A stretch of DNA of 64,000 bases from Tridacna crocea (GCA_943736015.1 OX031057.1:54327001-54391000), one strand, 5' to 3'; positions 25,901 to 33,814 are shown, counted from the first letter of the stretch. Numbers and translations: made by a program. Notes: generated from the sequence alone by a model not told the origin.

Positions 25901-28900
25901 ACGCATACAACAAATTGAAATTACTTCAAATAATAAGATTTCTCTTTGAAAGGGCAGGAAATATATGGGAAAGGAATAAAATCCTAGCTACCAGTATATC
26001 AGCTCTTTACCAAACGACAAAATTTCAGACTAGCCCAAATTGAAAGCATTGGCAGACAACAAAATGAATGTGACTAAAGAATTGAAATTTGTCTCAGGAA
26101 GGGAAGAAAACATTGTGAGAAAAGGAGAAAATACTGGTAACCAGCATTTTCTCCTTTTCCCACAATATTTTCAAAAGGCTTCTTTCACAAGGGTCTTAAA
26201 AGTCGGGATTGTTTGATAAAGGCTTAACCAATAATTTTTCATAAGTCCCTATTCTTTGGCTAATTAGACTATGAGGCTGTATCATAAAATTATGGGAAAA
26301 CAAGAATATGCTGGTAACCGGCATTTTATCAATTTTTTTTTACCCTTTTAGAGTCAAATAGCATAATATCAGCTAGATTTGTTGTCTACAAATACTTTAA
26401 ATCTGGACAACTGCAATTTCTTTTTTGCTTTGTAAAGAGCTAAGAACTCTGCACTGATGAAAAAATATTATAATTAGGCAAATGCCCTTTAAGATTACTT
26501 CCATATATTGTTCATTTTCAATAAATGCACAGTCCTGTGTTTGTGCTAATTTACTAACCTGTCAAACTCTTGAGGGTATGTTTTCCTCCATGGCTGAAAC
26601 TGCACATGTAGCTGGTCTAAAACAGGGGCAGTCACTGTCAGTAAATAAATAAGATTTGAATGAACTCTTTACCAAATGACAAAATTTTTAAACTATTCCA
26701 AACTGAAAGCATTGGGAGAGGACAAATAAATGTAGATCAAATGATGTTTTGTCTTTAATAGGATATTAAATATTGTGAAAACAGGTTACCAGCATTTTAT
26801 CCCTTTTTCAGAATGTGTTTAAAAGCCTTCTTCATCAAGGTGTTCAGAACTCAGGATCATGTTGTTAAGGGTAAATTGTTTTGAAATAATTTTGGTCACA
26901 TTTGCAACAATATATCCTTTTTTATTCTCTTTCAACACACACAAAAAAATACATGTACTTTTATTCAAACACAGGTACCTTATCCCTTACCAAACAATCC
27001 CTAGTTTTTACGACCCCGAGATAGAAAACCTTTTGAAAACATTGTAGGAAAAGGAGAAAATGCTGGTAACAAGCATTTTCTCTTTTTTCCTACAACGTTT
27101 TCTATCCTGCGGGAAAGAAATTTCAATTTTTGAGTTGTGTTTAATTTGTCGTCTGCAGGTGCTTCCAACATGGACCAGTCTAAAGTTTTGTCATTTGGTA
27201 GAGTTAACCAAACAGCTTATGTAAATCAGGCTTTTGTTTCTTTAAAAATACAGAAAAAGTTATTATCTCTACTAGTGTGTTTCTTAATTTGGCAATATGT
27301 TATAATGTACAACTTTGGGGACTGGATAACTCTTTACAGAACAGCAAAATTTTGGACAAGTCCAAACTGAAAGCATTCACAGACAGCAGGTTAAATGTGG
27401 AGTAATGATGCAATTTTCAGTTGAAAGGGTAGAAAACATTGTGGGAAATGAGGAAAAATTAATGTTTGTTACCAGCATTTTCTCCTTTTCCCCATAGTGT
27501 TTTTACATGCCATTTTCTATTAGGTCGTTAACTCAGCATAACATGGTAAAGAATTAAACAGAAGCCAAATTTAAGATTTCTCCACACTGAAATGCATTTG
27601 CAGACAATAAATCAAATGGCAACCTAAATCATGGAAATCGCCTATAACCCTTTACCACATGATCCTGACTTTAACGACCCTGAAAAAGAAGCCTTTAGAA
27701 AACATTGTGGGAAAAGGAAAAAATGCTGGTAACGAGCATTTTCTCCTTTTTCCACAATGTTTTCTACCTTTCACAAAACAAATTTCAATTTTTCAGTCAC
27801 TTTTATTTTGCCGTCTGCAAATGCTTTCAATTTAGACAAGCCTAAAATACTGTCATTTGGTAAAGAGGTAAATGGATTAAAGATTTAATTTCAACACATA
27901 ATTGTCTGGTAGACTAATTTGGCTTTTTAAAGGTAGGCCTTGATTTTTATTATATGTATAAACATTTCCGAAAGGAGGATTAGAAAAGAGATCATTAGTT
28001 CTACATACAAGCCTTCACCATGTCTGTAGCCAGTATATGTAATAGTAAAGGAGACATGGAGGCCAACTGCAGCAAGAAAGGTATTGTTGTAACACATCTG
28101 GATTCTGAACTGCCCGATATACTATCCTACAAAATATACAGCAACACATATTATATGACCTATCATGCAAAAAGGGACCACCTGGGAAAATGTTTGCAAC
28201 TTGGAAAAAGTCTAAAAATTTATGGTTCAACAAAGAAAAAATTTGAGTGACTCTAGAGTAACTAAAACCATGGTCTTTACTTAGACAGAATGCAGGCACA
28301 AGTCTGCCTATTGCTTGGGCCCCATGCGTTATTGTTTCCGATGTACTCTTGAAATCATTTCAGGATCAATTTCTCCTTTTGCATAAAGTTTTCTTGTGCA
28401 TTCATGATTCAAAGCTTAATTTAGAATGATTATCCATACTTCAGAGATGTGCTAAAAATTGTCTGCCACAGATTTGTTGATAGAAGTGATGAGTTATATC
28501 TTTTGAAAGTACATATCCAAATTTAAGTATAACCTTTACAACTGGCCACATGTTTTAACATTCCTATTGCATAAGTCTTTTGAAAACATATTGGGAAAAG
28601 AAGAAAATGTTGGTAACCAGCATTTTCTCCTTTACCCACAATTTTTCTATGATTTTTAAAGCCATCTCCCATCATTTAAGCCACATAAAATCTATCGTCT
28701 ACAAAAGCTTTCAATTGAGACAACACTAAAATTTGTGTTCTGGTGAAGAATTAAACCTAACAAAATGATACAAAAATCCTACAGTGAACAATTTCATCAG
28801 TGCATCTCTGATATCATGGCCATGTTTTGAAGCCAGATGCCCCAAAATATTGACAACTGAGCCCATTTTTGGAATTTTGGCATCACCATCCACATCCCCT

Positions 28901-31900
28901 TGGTTACCATGGTGACAATAATCCTTCAGACCACACATCAAGACCCGAGTAATGATAGTTCTGGGAAAACAGGACCTGTAAAAACAAAGGAGATAAATCT
29001 TTAATAGCCTAAATTCAGACAATAATACACTTTACTTGATTAGTTTATTCAATCTATTCTTGGTTCTTATCAACTTATCATACGAACACAAAAACTTGCC
29101 TTGTCTATAAGCAATAAGATAATTACTCCAACATAAAAATCAAAGCTCAAGAAAGAAAAATTTTAAGGGGGGAAACATTTGCAAGTTGTTGCTATAACTA
29201 AAACAGTTTAAAGAAGGATAAAATATTATTGGAAATGAGGAGAATATGGTTACATCTATCACTACAAAATTAAAACTGTTACCCTATATGAGCCACAACC
29301 CAATCAAAGTGAGGACTGTATTTCACTGAGGCTTCAAGAAGAGAATCTACACAGCTCTCGGGGGCTCCTCCTACCCTGTGATAACATGTAAATAGCAAAT
29401 AATGTCTGATTATAAACAATATACTTTTCATGACAGCTAATTAACTTTTTACCAAACAACAAAATTTTACACTGGTCCAAGCATTTGTGGACAACAAAAT
29501 AAAAGTTACTGAAAATTTGAATTTGCCTTTGGGATGGAAAAAACATTGTGGAAAAGGAGAAAATTTCCTTCTTTTCCCACAATGTTTTTTAGAAGGCTTC
29601 TTTCTCAGGGTCGTTAAAAGTAGGGATTATGTGGGAAAGGGTTAAGATAAAAAATTTGCTGGGAATCAATCAGGAAAATCTGACAAAGAGCTACATTGCT
29701 ACCATTTTTTACTTTGTTTTCGATATAATTTCAGTCATACCCCAGTCAAAGCTCATTCTTTCATGATGTTCCTAGGTTTCATGGGCTCTGCAATGCATTT
29801 CCCAAGGACAATCCTAAAACTGATTAATCTGTTACAGTTTCTGAAGCCAAAGTTGAATTTTCCTTTTATCACCTAACATTGCAATCTTTGAAAAAGAAAT
29901 TTCTTATCATGCCACAAAGTTGTTTTTCCAAACACTCAAATTTTGCATGCTTGTAAAACCTGACGAGACAATGACTTCTAATAAGTACTTGGGCACTCAA
30001 GTGGATATGAGGCATGCTCTGATAACCAGGGGGTTTTATGCATCTCAGTGACGCATTATAATAATGAAGTCATAACATTATTAACAAATAGCTAAGTTTT
30101 GGCCCAGTTAAGTCTGCATGGACTGTGCAGGCTGGCCTGGGTCAATGCTTTTTGCAGATGCATTAATCACCCATTTCACAGAGCATGGCTCATTTCTAAA
30201 TGACTTATATGGATGCACCACCCTATCCTTATACATACATAATACATGTAGAATGTATGCACTGAGAAATTGGTAAAAGTAATCAGCTCCAATGTCTCTG
30301 CAAAAAGTATTTCAAAGGTACTAATGTATCACCAATTAACCCTTTACCAAACAATCCCTGGTTTTTATGACCCGGAGGAGGAAGCCTTCTGAAAACATTG
30401 TGGGAAAAGGAGAAAATGCTGGTAACCAGTATTTTCTCCTTTTCCCACAATGTTTTCTACCCTTCACAAAACAAATTTCAAATTTTCAGTCACTTTTATA
30501 AGTTTTATTTTGTCGACTGCAAATGCTTTCGATTTGGACAAGAAGGCTGAATTATTGCCGTTTGGTAATGAGTTAAACATAAATTTGAGTTGATTATCCA
30601 TCAATCAAGAGGATATTTTTTATGTTCTCAGCTGCTACATTGTTTCAAGAGGTAGTAAACACAAGTTGAAATAATAAGGACAGTGATCAAACAACTATTG
30701 ACTCACATTTGTGCAAAACACTCTGTGGCCACTTCAATAAGAAGTTTAGTTGGTTTACATGTCAACCAAAGCTGTAGCAGCTCGTTCAGGCTTCCTGTAT
30801 GTGGAACTCCCCGCCTATCTGAATATTTACTGCTGATGTGGCCTAATAATTCCAGTGACCACTGAAAAATAAAGCTGATATTCATAGCACTATGGTTAAC
30901 CTTTTACTACACAATGAATCACTAGTTTTCACTATCCACAGAAAGACAGCTTTATAAAAACAAAGAAAAAAGACAACCAGCTTTTCCAACTTTTTTACGA
31001 TCTTTTCTACCCTTTCAAGGGCAAAACATATCATTTGAATGAACTTAAATTTGTCATCTACAAACACAAATTTTACTAAAATTTTGTTGTTTGATAAACT
31101 GTTTAAGTTTACCAAATGACAAAATTCTACACTAGACCGAATTCAAAGCATTCGCAGATGACATATTGAATGTGGTTAAACTGATGATTTCTGTATATGA
31201 TAGGGTAAAAAACATTGTAGGAAAAGGAGAAAATCCTGATTACCAGCATTTTTTTTTTCTTTTCTTACAATGTTTTCAAAAGACTTCTTCCTGAGGGTCA
31301 ATGAAACTCGGAATTGTGTCGAAAAGACACAAGTTTATAACTCTGAAGCTGCTAAAAGCATCACTTAACCCTTTACTCAATAGATACTCATTTTGACGCA
31401 TCAACAACAGACAGCTTTTGAAAACATTGTGGGGAAAGGAGAAATTGCTCGTAACAAGCAATTTCTCCTTTTCCCACAATGTTTTCCACTCAATCAGATA
31501 ATTGTATCCTCATATGTCCATATTTCTGACATCATATCTTCATTTGCTGCTGGAATGGAAGAGCCTCAAATTTGCATATAAGGTAAAGGGTTAAGCATCA
31601 CTTAAATCACTTTAGCTAACAATGGAGAACAAGATCTGACTGCACATATCTTGCAGTCAGATCTGCAAACTTGACTGTTCAGTACAATGAAATTTTCTCA
31701 GTGAAAAGAACTTTTAAATTGCAATATTTGGGGTTTTGCTATTGGCTGTAAATCACATGATTCATGTATTCATTTAGCACTTTAAAGGTATTATATCAAA
31801 ATTTCTAATATACAAATTTTCACAATATTTCTAACTGTAAGCATAGATTTGAATATTTCTACATAAAAATGAGAGCAAAAAAAGATCCTTTAACATATAA

Positions 31901-33725
31901 CTTTATACCTCTGATATTATTATCATTTTTCTTTACTCTTGAATACATGTATGACAGTATTTTAGAAATTTTCCCGTTTGATAATAGGTTGATACAGTAA
32001 CTTACAGCTGAAATAATTGGTGCCCAAGCCACAGAATGGGTCTGGATAAATGTGTGCAGTACTCCACATGCATCATGCAGGAGACTGTGCATTCCCGTGC
32101 CACTGGAATCTGTTAAAATTCAGAAATTCTACTTAAAATACAACTATAAACTATATATATGTTTCGAATGAATTATTACACACACACAAAATAGAATCAG
32201 GGTCCAAAAAATTTCAGAATTCTTACTTGTCCTTCTGCCATTTTGCACTCTTCCTACAATTTGACAAAGAAGGATAATCCACTTTCCCTCACCAAAGTTT
32301 TAGTGTTAAGGACGAGAAGATGAGTGAATTTTTGGACCCTGAGAATAAAACATTTGTGTATGAGACTTACCTAGACATCTTTTTGCAAACCTGAGTGATG
32401 CTTCCTATGTGGAAAAATATCAAAACATTGGAGAATTATTCACCAAATAATTCCAGGTTTCTAACACTTTCTACCTTTATTTTTATCTTTGTTACATTGA
32501 GCTTGCAAATGCCTACTACATGGATAGGTCTGATAGTTATGTCACGTTCTGTTCCTTCAATGGAAGATAACCTATTACCGTACTTTATGAGCACATCTCT
32601 GTCAACTCAAAAACAGGGAAGTCATGTGAATGTTGAAGTTGTGTCAAAACAGCAGACAGGGTAGATGAAATACCCAACCGCACTATGTGCAGTCTGATTT
32701 TGATCTACAATTGCTGCATAAGCAACAAAAAGTTGTAATGGGTGCTTTTAAGGCTAAATTGTTTCTTTCTTTGATAACTATTTTAATCACTTAAATTCAG
32801 GCAATACCTTATAATATATATCCAGCTTTACATAGGGGTTTATTCCAGCTACTTTTCTTTCAGAAAGGTGAATGGGAAGCATGCCATATTTACTATCTTA
32901 CCTGTAACAGATCTTCCTATATCTATCTCAAGAAGATAATTATTGACAGCCTCATCAAACATGTTGGCAAGATATTCAAGAACCGCATGTCTGGCTGTGG
33001 GTAGTGTTCGAAGCAGTATTAAAGCAGACTGCGCCAAGGATTCTCTGTGTCTCTGACTCTGCCCTTTATAATCTGCTCCATAAAGAAAGTTTCTTACTTC
33101 TTTCAGTATTTCCTAGGATAAAAAAAACATACACCTTTGTCATGAAAAGATGTCCGGTATAAGATCATAAAAAAATATACACCTTTGTCATGAAAATATG
33201 TCGGGTTTAAGATCCTTAAACTCTACACTTTAACAGGCAGCAAGATTTGCCTTTTTTTCAAAAGCACTTTCAGAAGACAAATAAAATATTGTACAAGTGA
33301 TGGGATTAGTCTTTTCTCTCCTTTAACAGCATGGGCATGGTTCGTTACAGGAGAGGATATAGTTAAAAGAGAGAAAGGGCTAAAATATTCTTCATCCCTA
33401 TATCTTATTCGATACATTAATTTTCGGGCTAATTCATAATCAAGAAACATATCTATTTCATACTGACGCTATGGTAAGATCTAAAAATCTTACAGACTAA
33501 TAAACAGTTTGGACGAAAACGACTAGGGACGAAAAGTCGTGACTGAAGGGCTTTCCTTGAGACAATGGAAATAATTCAACACCAAACAACGAATAACGAA
33601 TAAAATCAAAATCTGTAATTCTGCATCTTTGATTCTGGATATGTCAGAATATTTCAAGCAAATAAGTAAGTTACCTGAGGCGAATAATCTTGTTTCATGC
33701 CCACGGAATCAACAGCAGACGCCAT
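10793..33725 (-). CDS. INTS5: Integrator complex subunit 5
   Basis: INTS5 is a helical-repeat scaffold subunit of the nuclear Integrator complex, which cleaves nascent snRNAs and attenuates mRNA transcription. Twenty exons join in frame from ATG 33725-33723 to TGA 10795-10793 (785 codons): 33675-33725, 32902-33112, 32006-32109, 30707-30861, 29283-29375, 28783-28975, 28009-28126, 26559-26634, 24192-24286, 21990-22054, 20428-20561, 19375-19483, 19031-19231, 18461-18597, 17211-17336, 15759-15829, 14817-14965, 13795-13899, 12201-12243, 10793-10914. Blocks recognisable against human INTS5 as remembered include [52 protein letters not shown] and the C-terminal [15 protein letters not shown]. Human INTS5 is about 1019 aa; here about 175 residues expected after exon 12 (residue 468) are missing although both borders are phase 0 and the intron is only 143 bp. 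Human INTS5 has very few introns, as far as I recall, so this is an unusually split version. Confidence 0.93.
11294..11512 (-). mobile_element. TTAA MITE, diverged stem
   Basis: Both outer arms are clear (ctttaccaaacaacaaaat and cttctttctcagggtcg), while the stem has many unpaired changes. Confidence 0.72.
11587..11810 (+). mobile_element. CCCCCGCC-ended element, short form
   Basis: Ends are ATATCCCCCGCCGAAAAAGA and CCGCCTTTGGTGGGGGATAA, with cggacagacagaaggacag near the 3' end. It lacks the internal array seen at 49 kb. Confidence 0.72.
11865..12138 (+). mobile_element. TTAA palindromic MITE with terminal duplication
   Basis: It has an intact left end and stem. The right end is partly repeated (two copies of the aagtctaaaa..tttg segment at 12060-12137). 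Confidence 0.78.
12201..12243 (-). CDS. INTS5: INTS5 exon 19 (43 bp)
   Basis: This small exon encodes [14 protein letters not shown] between acceptor atttccag and donor AGAG|gtatga. The sequence is not conserved, but the length and phase bridge exons 18 and 20 exactly. Confidence 0.75.
12945..13143 (+). mobile_element. Degenerate TTAA MITE
   Basis: The stem has a changed loop (ATGTTTGGAATAAACAT) that still pairs. Arms are eroded. Confidence 0.55.
13555..13729 (+). mobile_element. TTAA MITE missing left stem arm
   Basis: The right stem arm, the long arm and GGCAAAGGGTTAA are present. Confidence 0.7.
13795..13899 (-). CDS. INTS5: INTS5 exon 18
   Basis: The acceptor is tgttacag, the donor is AAG|gtaggt. 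It encodes [20 protein letters not shown] and LTVWRYMK. Confidence 0.91.
13997..14225 (+). mobile_element. TTAA palindromic MITE, subfamily B
   Basis: The termini fit the family but the unique arms differ (gtatctctaactggccctaaat, atgagtatctatggagtaaa). The stem has GTGGCAAAAGGTGAAATTGC, exactly mirrored in the other arm. Confidence 0.9.
14414..14640 (+). mobile_element. TTAA palindromic MITE
   Basis: The left end is TGAACCCTTTGCCAAACAAT; the right end is GTAAAGTGTTAA shared with the next copy. Confidence 0.82.
14637..14775 (+). mobile_element. Truncated TTAA MITE abutting previous copy
   Basis: It shares a TTAA and retains the left arm and stem only. It ends about 40 bp from INTS5 exon 17. 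Confidence 0.68.
14817..14965 (-). CDS. INTS5: INTS5 exon 17
   Basis: The acceptor aattatag (not the nearer ttctag) keeps frame. It encodes [18 protein letters not shown] and [13 protein letters not shown], matching human RHPDTTHSPWHLE. The donor is AAAG|gtgact. Confidence 0.85.
15029..15258 (+). mobile_element. TTAA palindromic MITE
   Basis: Left TTAACCCTTTACCAAACAAT and right TTAA are intact. A preceding piece (TTAACTCTTTGCAAGATAAC, 14999-15028) and an arm-like piece after it suggest it may itself sit inside an older copy. Confidence 0.82.
15394..15545 (+). repeat. AACAAGAGCTGTCAC-type repeat
   Basis: It starts AACAAGAGCTGTCACCGAAT and includes ggcggacacacgaacagac. Confidence 0.55.
15759..15829 (-). 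CDS. INTS5: INTS5 exon 16
   Basis: The acceptor is ttttttcag, the donor is GGAA|gtatgt. It encodes [20 protein letters not shown]. Confidence 0.87.
15896..16349 (+). mobile_element. TTAA MITE split by a subfamily B copy (outer)
   Basis: The rejoined site is CAATC-TTTAA-GTTACATTT, where other copies have CAATTTTTGAGTTACATTT. The long arm continues after the insert. Confidence 0.85.
16044..16273 (+). mobile_element. TTAA MITE, subfamily B (inner)
   Basis: It is flanked by TTAA on both sides within the outer copy. The stem is perfect, with loop GCTTGTGACAAGC. Confidence 0.92.
16506..16706. mobile_element. Long palindromic MITE, near-perfect copy
   Basis: It is the same family as 2526-2722. 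The two halves meet at GGCTAAACCAAATGGTTTAGCC and pair almost completely out to GGCCC at the ends. Confidence 0.87.
17211..17336 (-). CDS. INTS5: INTS5 exon 15
   Basis: The acceptor is tttaattag, the donor is GAAAG|gtaatt. It encodes [20 protein letters not shown] and [13 protein letters not shown]. Confidence 0.9.
17635..17829 (-). mobile_element. TTAA MITE with deleted stem core
   Basis: TTAA ends and both outer arms are present. The stem is reduced to its first arm. Confidence 0.7.
18148..18375 (-). mobile_element. TTAA palindromic MITE
   Basis: Left TTAACCCTTTCCCAAACAAC and right GTGTGGTAATGGGTTAA are different terminal variants in one copy, so it may be recombinant. Confidence 0.85.
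18461..18597 (-). CDS. INTS5: INTS5 exon 14
   Basis: The exon encodes [18 protein letters not shown] followed by a polar linker. The donor is TACAA|gtaaat. Confidence 0.88.
18693..18794 (+). mobile_element. Short TTAA MITE derivative
   Basis: About 100 bp: terminus, stem, then directly ATATGGTAAAGAGTAA. Confidence 0.6.
18869..19014. mobile_element. TTAA MITE with the same arm on both sides
   Basis: CCCTGACAAAGACGCCTTTTGG on the left is mirrored by GGCTTCTTTCTCAGGG on the right, so the whole 146 bp is palindromic. It lies 16 bp from INTS5 exon 13. Confidence 0.8.
19031..19231 (-). CDS. INTS5: INTS5 exon 13
   Basis: The acceptor is tttaaag, the donor is GACAG|gtattt. It encodes [13 protein letters not shown] and [17 protein letters not shown]. 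It aligns with a human segment about 175 residues beyond the end of exon 12. A MITE copy lies 16 bp beyond the donor. Confidence 0.92.
19375..19483 (-). CDS. INTS5: INTS5 exon 12
   Basis: The acceptor is ttattgcag, the donor is GAGCAG|gtgggt (phase 0). It encodes [20 protein letters not shown] and [11 protein letters not shown]. It is the last exon before the missing central block. Confidence 0.9.
19620..20032. mobile_element. Long palindromic MITE interrupted by another repeat
   Basis: The left half (TGTATTGGCCAACCATT to tcttgataaaa) and right half (tttagccaatcagg to AATGGTTGATAAACAC) flank the insertion at 19679-19912. Confidence 0.68.
19679..19912 (+). mobile_element. AACAAGAGC-type repeat inside a palindromic MITE
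   Basis: It starts AACAAGAGCTTCACAAAGC and contains ttgtgtgcacaagaaat and gacagacgg words. A related piece lies at 20147-20256. Confidence 0.6.
20116..20385 (+). mobile_element. Diverged TTAA MITE interrupted by another repeat
   Basis: A left-arm piece (ATCCTTTCCACACTATCC) is separated from a degenerate stem (after 20262) by a repeat with ACGGACAGACGG. Confidence 0.55.
20428..20561 (-). CDS. INTS5: INTS5 exon 11
   Basis: The acceptor is aatgacag, the donor is AAAAG|gtatta. It encodes [20 protein letters not shown]. Confidence 0.87.
20752..20990 (+). mobile_element. TTAA palindromic MITE, subfamily C
   Basis: The stem combines GTGGGAAAAGGAG with the GAAATTGCTCGTTACGAGC loop, and a unique left arm (atatgccaatttgaggctat). 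The right end atgagtatctatggagtaaa is shared with subfamily B. Confidence 0.9.
21085..21255 (+). repeat. Degenerate minisatellite
   Basis: About seven loose copies of a 20-28 bp unit like TGGTTTACAAATATTTTGCA. Confidence 0.65.
21261..21481 (-). mobile_element. TTAA MITE with shortened stem
   Basis: Arms and the right TTAA are clear. The right stem arm is partly deleted. Confidence 0.75.
21506..21959 (-). mobile_element. TTAA MITE split by another copy (outer)
   Basis: The rejoined site is CAATGTCT-TTAA-AAAGC, where others have CAATGTTTTCAAAAGGC. Confidence 0.82.
21679..21909 (+). mobile_element. TTAA MITE nested in another copy (inner)
   Basis: It runs from TTAACCCTTTACCAACAATC to GTTTGGTAAAGGGTTAA, in the orientation opposite to its host copy. 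Confidence 0.9.
21990..22054 (-). CDS. INTS5: INTS5 exon 10
   Basis: This 65-bp exon encodes [20 protein letters not shown]. The acceptor ttttaag is weak, the donor is ATG|gtaaga. A nested MITE ends 30 bp downstream. Confidence 0.82.
22141..23600 (+). mobile_element. Element with ~156-bp tandem array (8-9 units)
   Basis: The head is AACAAGAGATGTTTGTAAAA with catgtatgcccccc, a start common in bivalve repeats. The body repeats a unit containing gagttatgctccggacaaaa eight times (near 22350, 22500, 22655, 22815, 22970, 23125, 23282, 23438). Short ORFs cross it in both directions but are not genes. Confidence 0.82.
23631..23969 (+). repeat. tRNA-derived SINE-like unit, copy 1
   Basis: It has an A-box-like CGGCTCAGTGGTTATGG (23715), an anticodon-like GGTCTTTTAATCC (TTT, lysine-like) and a B box GGTTCGAATCC (23779). 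A 20-bp insertion lies between them and no acceptor stem is clear, so it is not a functional tRNA gene. Confidence 0.65.
23970..24125 (+). repeat. tRNA-derived SINE-like unit, partial copy 2
   Basis: It repeats the 90 bp upstream plus the A box (TTGGCTCAGTGGTTATGG) and anticodon region, then breaks off before the B box. Confidence 0.62.
24192..24286 (-). CDS. INTS5: INTS5 exon 9
   Basis: The acceptor is gtctccag, the donor is GCAG|gtaacg. It encodes [20 protein letters not shown] and [11 protein letters not shown]. Confidence 0.9.
24308..24536 (-). mobile_element. TTAA palindromic MITE (CATTACCACAC type)
   Basis: The stem pairs CACTGTGGAAAAAGG with CCTTTTCCTACAGTG. It shares the right TTAA with the next copy. 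Confidence 0.87.
24533..24747 (+). mobile_element. TTAA MITE, tail-to-tail neighbour
   Basis: It is joined through one TTAA to the preceding reversed copy. Part of the left stem arm is missing. Confidence 0.78.
24780..25040. repeat. Segment duplicated at 31.27-31.77 kb (empty copy)
   Basis: From catgttttcaaaagacttctt to ggggttttcctattggctgt it matches 31268-31765 closely except that the MITE at 31365-31594 is absent. Confidence 0.8.
25066..25812 (+). mobile_element. Helitron-like non-autonomous element
   Basis: It has a 5' hairpin GGGCCATGATGGCCC and a 3' end GGCCTTTGGGCAGTGGAACTAA. The internal text (ttgccatgggagccagagtt) recurs in the other copies. Confidence 0.72.
26000..26227 (-). mobile_element. 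TTAA palindromic MITE
   Basis: The stem is near complete (centre GGTAACC). It shares the terminal TTAA with the next, decayed copy. Confidence 0.82.
26224..26443 (+). mobile_element. Degenerate TTAA MITE
   Basis: The loop GCTGGTAACCGGC and the arm words ttgttgtctacaaatact remain. Confidence 0.5.
26559..26634 (-). CDS. INTS5: INTS5 exon 8
   Basis: The acceptor is actgacag, the donor is GACAG|gttagt. It encodes [25 protein letters not shown] copy begins 26 bp upstream in the transcript. Confidence 0.87.
26660..26875 (-). mobile_element. Diverged TTAA MITE next to INTS5 exon 8
   Basis: The left end AACTCTTTACCAAATGAC begins 26 bp from the exon. The stem is partly deleted. Confidence 0.65.
26980..27207 (+). 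mobile_element. TTAA palindromic MITE
   Basis: The stem mirrors a variant base pair: CATTGTAGGAAAAGG against TTTTCCTACAACG. Confidence 0.82.
27326..27556 (-). mobile_element. TTAA palindromic MITE, diverged
   Basis: Arms are recognisable and it ends GGTAAAGAATTAA. The stem has an insertion in the left arm. Confidence 0.7.
27644..27872 (+). mobile_element. TTAA palindromic MITE
   Basis: It has a full-length stem and long arm. Both terminal tetranucleotides are eroded (ATAA, GTAA). Confidence 0.8.
28009..28126 (-). CDS. INTS5: INTS5 exon 7
   Basis: The acceptor is ttttgtag, the donor is GCTT|gtatgt. It encodes [20 protein letters not shown], matching the human TVPFLLQLAVMSPALLG block. A longer ORF in another frame over this stretch is not the coding frame. 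Confidence 0.9.
28545..28754 (+). mobile_element. Diverged TTAA MITE next to INTS5 exon 6
   Basis: Stem and right arm (atcgtctacaaaagctttca) are visible. It ends GAATTAA, 28 bp from the exon. Confidence 0.68.
28783..28975 (-). CDS. INTS5: INTS5 exon 6
   Basis: The exon encodes [20 protein letters not shown] and [18 protein letters not shown]. The donor gtagga is weak but is the only one that keeps frame with exon 7. A MITE copy ends 28 bp past it. Confidence 0.87.
29283..29375 (-). CDS. INTS5: INTS5 exon 5
   Basis: The exon encodes [20 protein letters not shown] followed by VVAHI. The donor is ATAGG|gtaaca. Confidence 0.9.
29441..29645 (-). mobile_element. TTAA MITE with deleted loop
   Basis: Both TTAA are intact. 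The stem is shortened to GGAGAAAATTTCCTTC. Confidence 0.78.
30336..30576 (+). mobile_element. TTAA palindromic MITE
   Basis: It has complete termini, stem and long arm, with a 9-bp duplication in the arm (ttttataagttttatttt). Confidence 0.87.
30707..30861 (-). CDS. INTS5: INTS5 exon 4
   Basis: The acceptor is tttttcag, the donor is CAAAT|gtgagt (phase 2). It encodes [20 protein letters not shown] and [13 protein letters not shown]. Confidence 0.93.
30895..31106 (+). mobile_element. Diverged TTAA MITE
   Basis: It starts 34 bp from INTS5 exon 4. It shares TTAA 31103-31106 with the next copy. Confidence 0.65.
31103..31330 (-). mobile_element. TTAA MITE, part of a duplicated segment
   Basis: The end of its right arm continues into a segment also present at 24.8 kb. 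Confidence 0.68.
31268..31770. repeat. Segment duplicated at 24.78-25.04 kb (filled copy)
   Basis: The two parts, 31268-31364 and 31595-31770, flank a subfamily C MITE. The word gcatcactta is present on both sides of it. Confidence 0.8.
31365..31594 (-). mobile_element. TTAA MITE, subfamily C, filled site
   Basis: It is the reverse of the 20752 copy. It interrupts a segment whose uninterrupted copy lies near 24890 (aaaagcatcactcaactc). Confidence 0.9.
32006..32109 (-). CDS. INTS5: INTS5 exon 3
   Basis: The acceptor is ttaacag, the donor is GCT|gtaagt. It encodes [15 protein letters not shown], equivalent to the human FIRANPKAWAPVISA block. Confidence 0.92.
32198..32341. mobile_element. Small MITE with CAGGGTCC ends
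   Basis: CAGGGTCCAAAAAATT and AATTTTTGGACCCTG form 15-bp inverted ends, flanked by AGAAT on both sides as a likely 5-bp target duplication. Confidence 0.65.
32902..33112 (-). CDS. INTS5: INTS5 exon 2
   Basis: The acceptor is tcctag, the donor is ACAG|gtaaga. It encodes [18 protein letters not shown] and the motif [20 protein letters not shown], matching the N-terminal LLLLRSLPPARAAVLD region of human INTS5. Confidence 0.93.
33675..33725 (-). CDS. INTS5: INTS5 exon 1 (start)
   Basis: The exon encodes [17 protein letters not shown] and ends at CAG|gtaact-type donor. This ATG is chosen because the next exon continues in frame and no upstream in-frame ATG is visible before the repeat that begins at 33815. 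Confidence 0.85.
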
Positions 33726-33814
33726 CTTTCAACTGGGAAGCGCTAAACACCGGTACCCCTTACCGGTATCTGGCGGTATGAGGTGATATTGAAAAGTCTC
33801 AAACTTTGTAGTCG
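33726..33814 (-). promoter_or_regulatory. Likely INTS5 5' UTR/core promoter segment
   Basis: Only 89 bp separate the start codon from a reversed repeat. The segment is locally GC-richer and contains the paired motif TACCGGT/ACCGGTA near 33755-33770. The promoter role is inferred from position only. Confidence 0.3.

Noticed and set aside
28020..28250. 76-codon ORF on the + strand
   Set aside because: It is antisense to INTS5 exon 7, which has clear protein similarity and splice borders.
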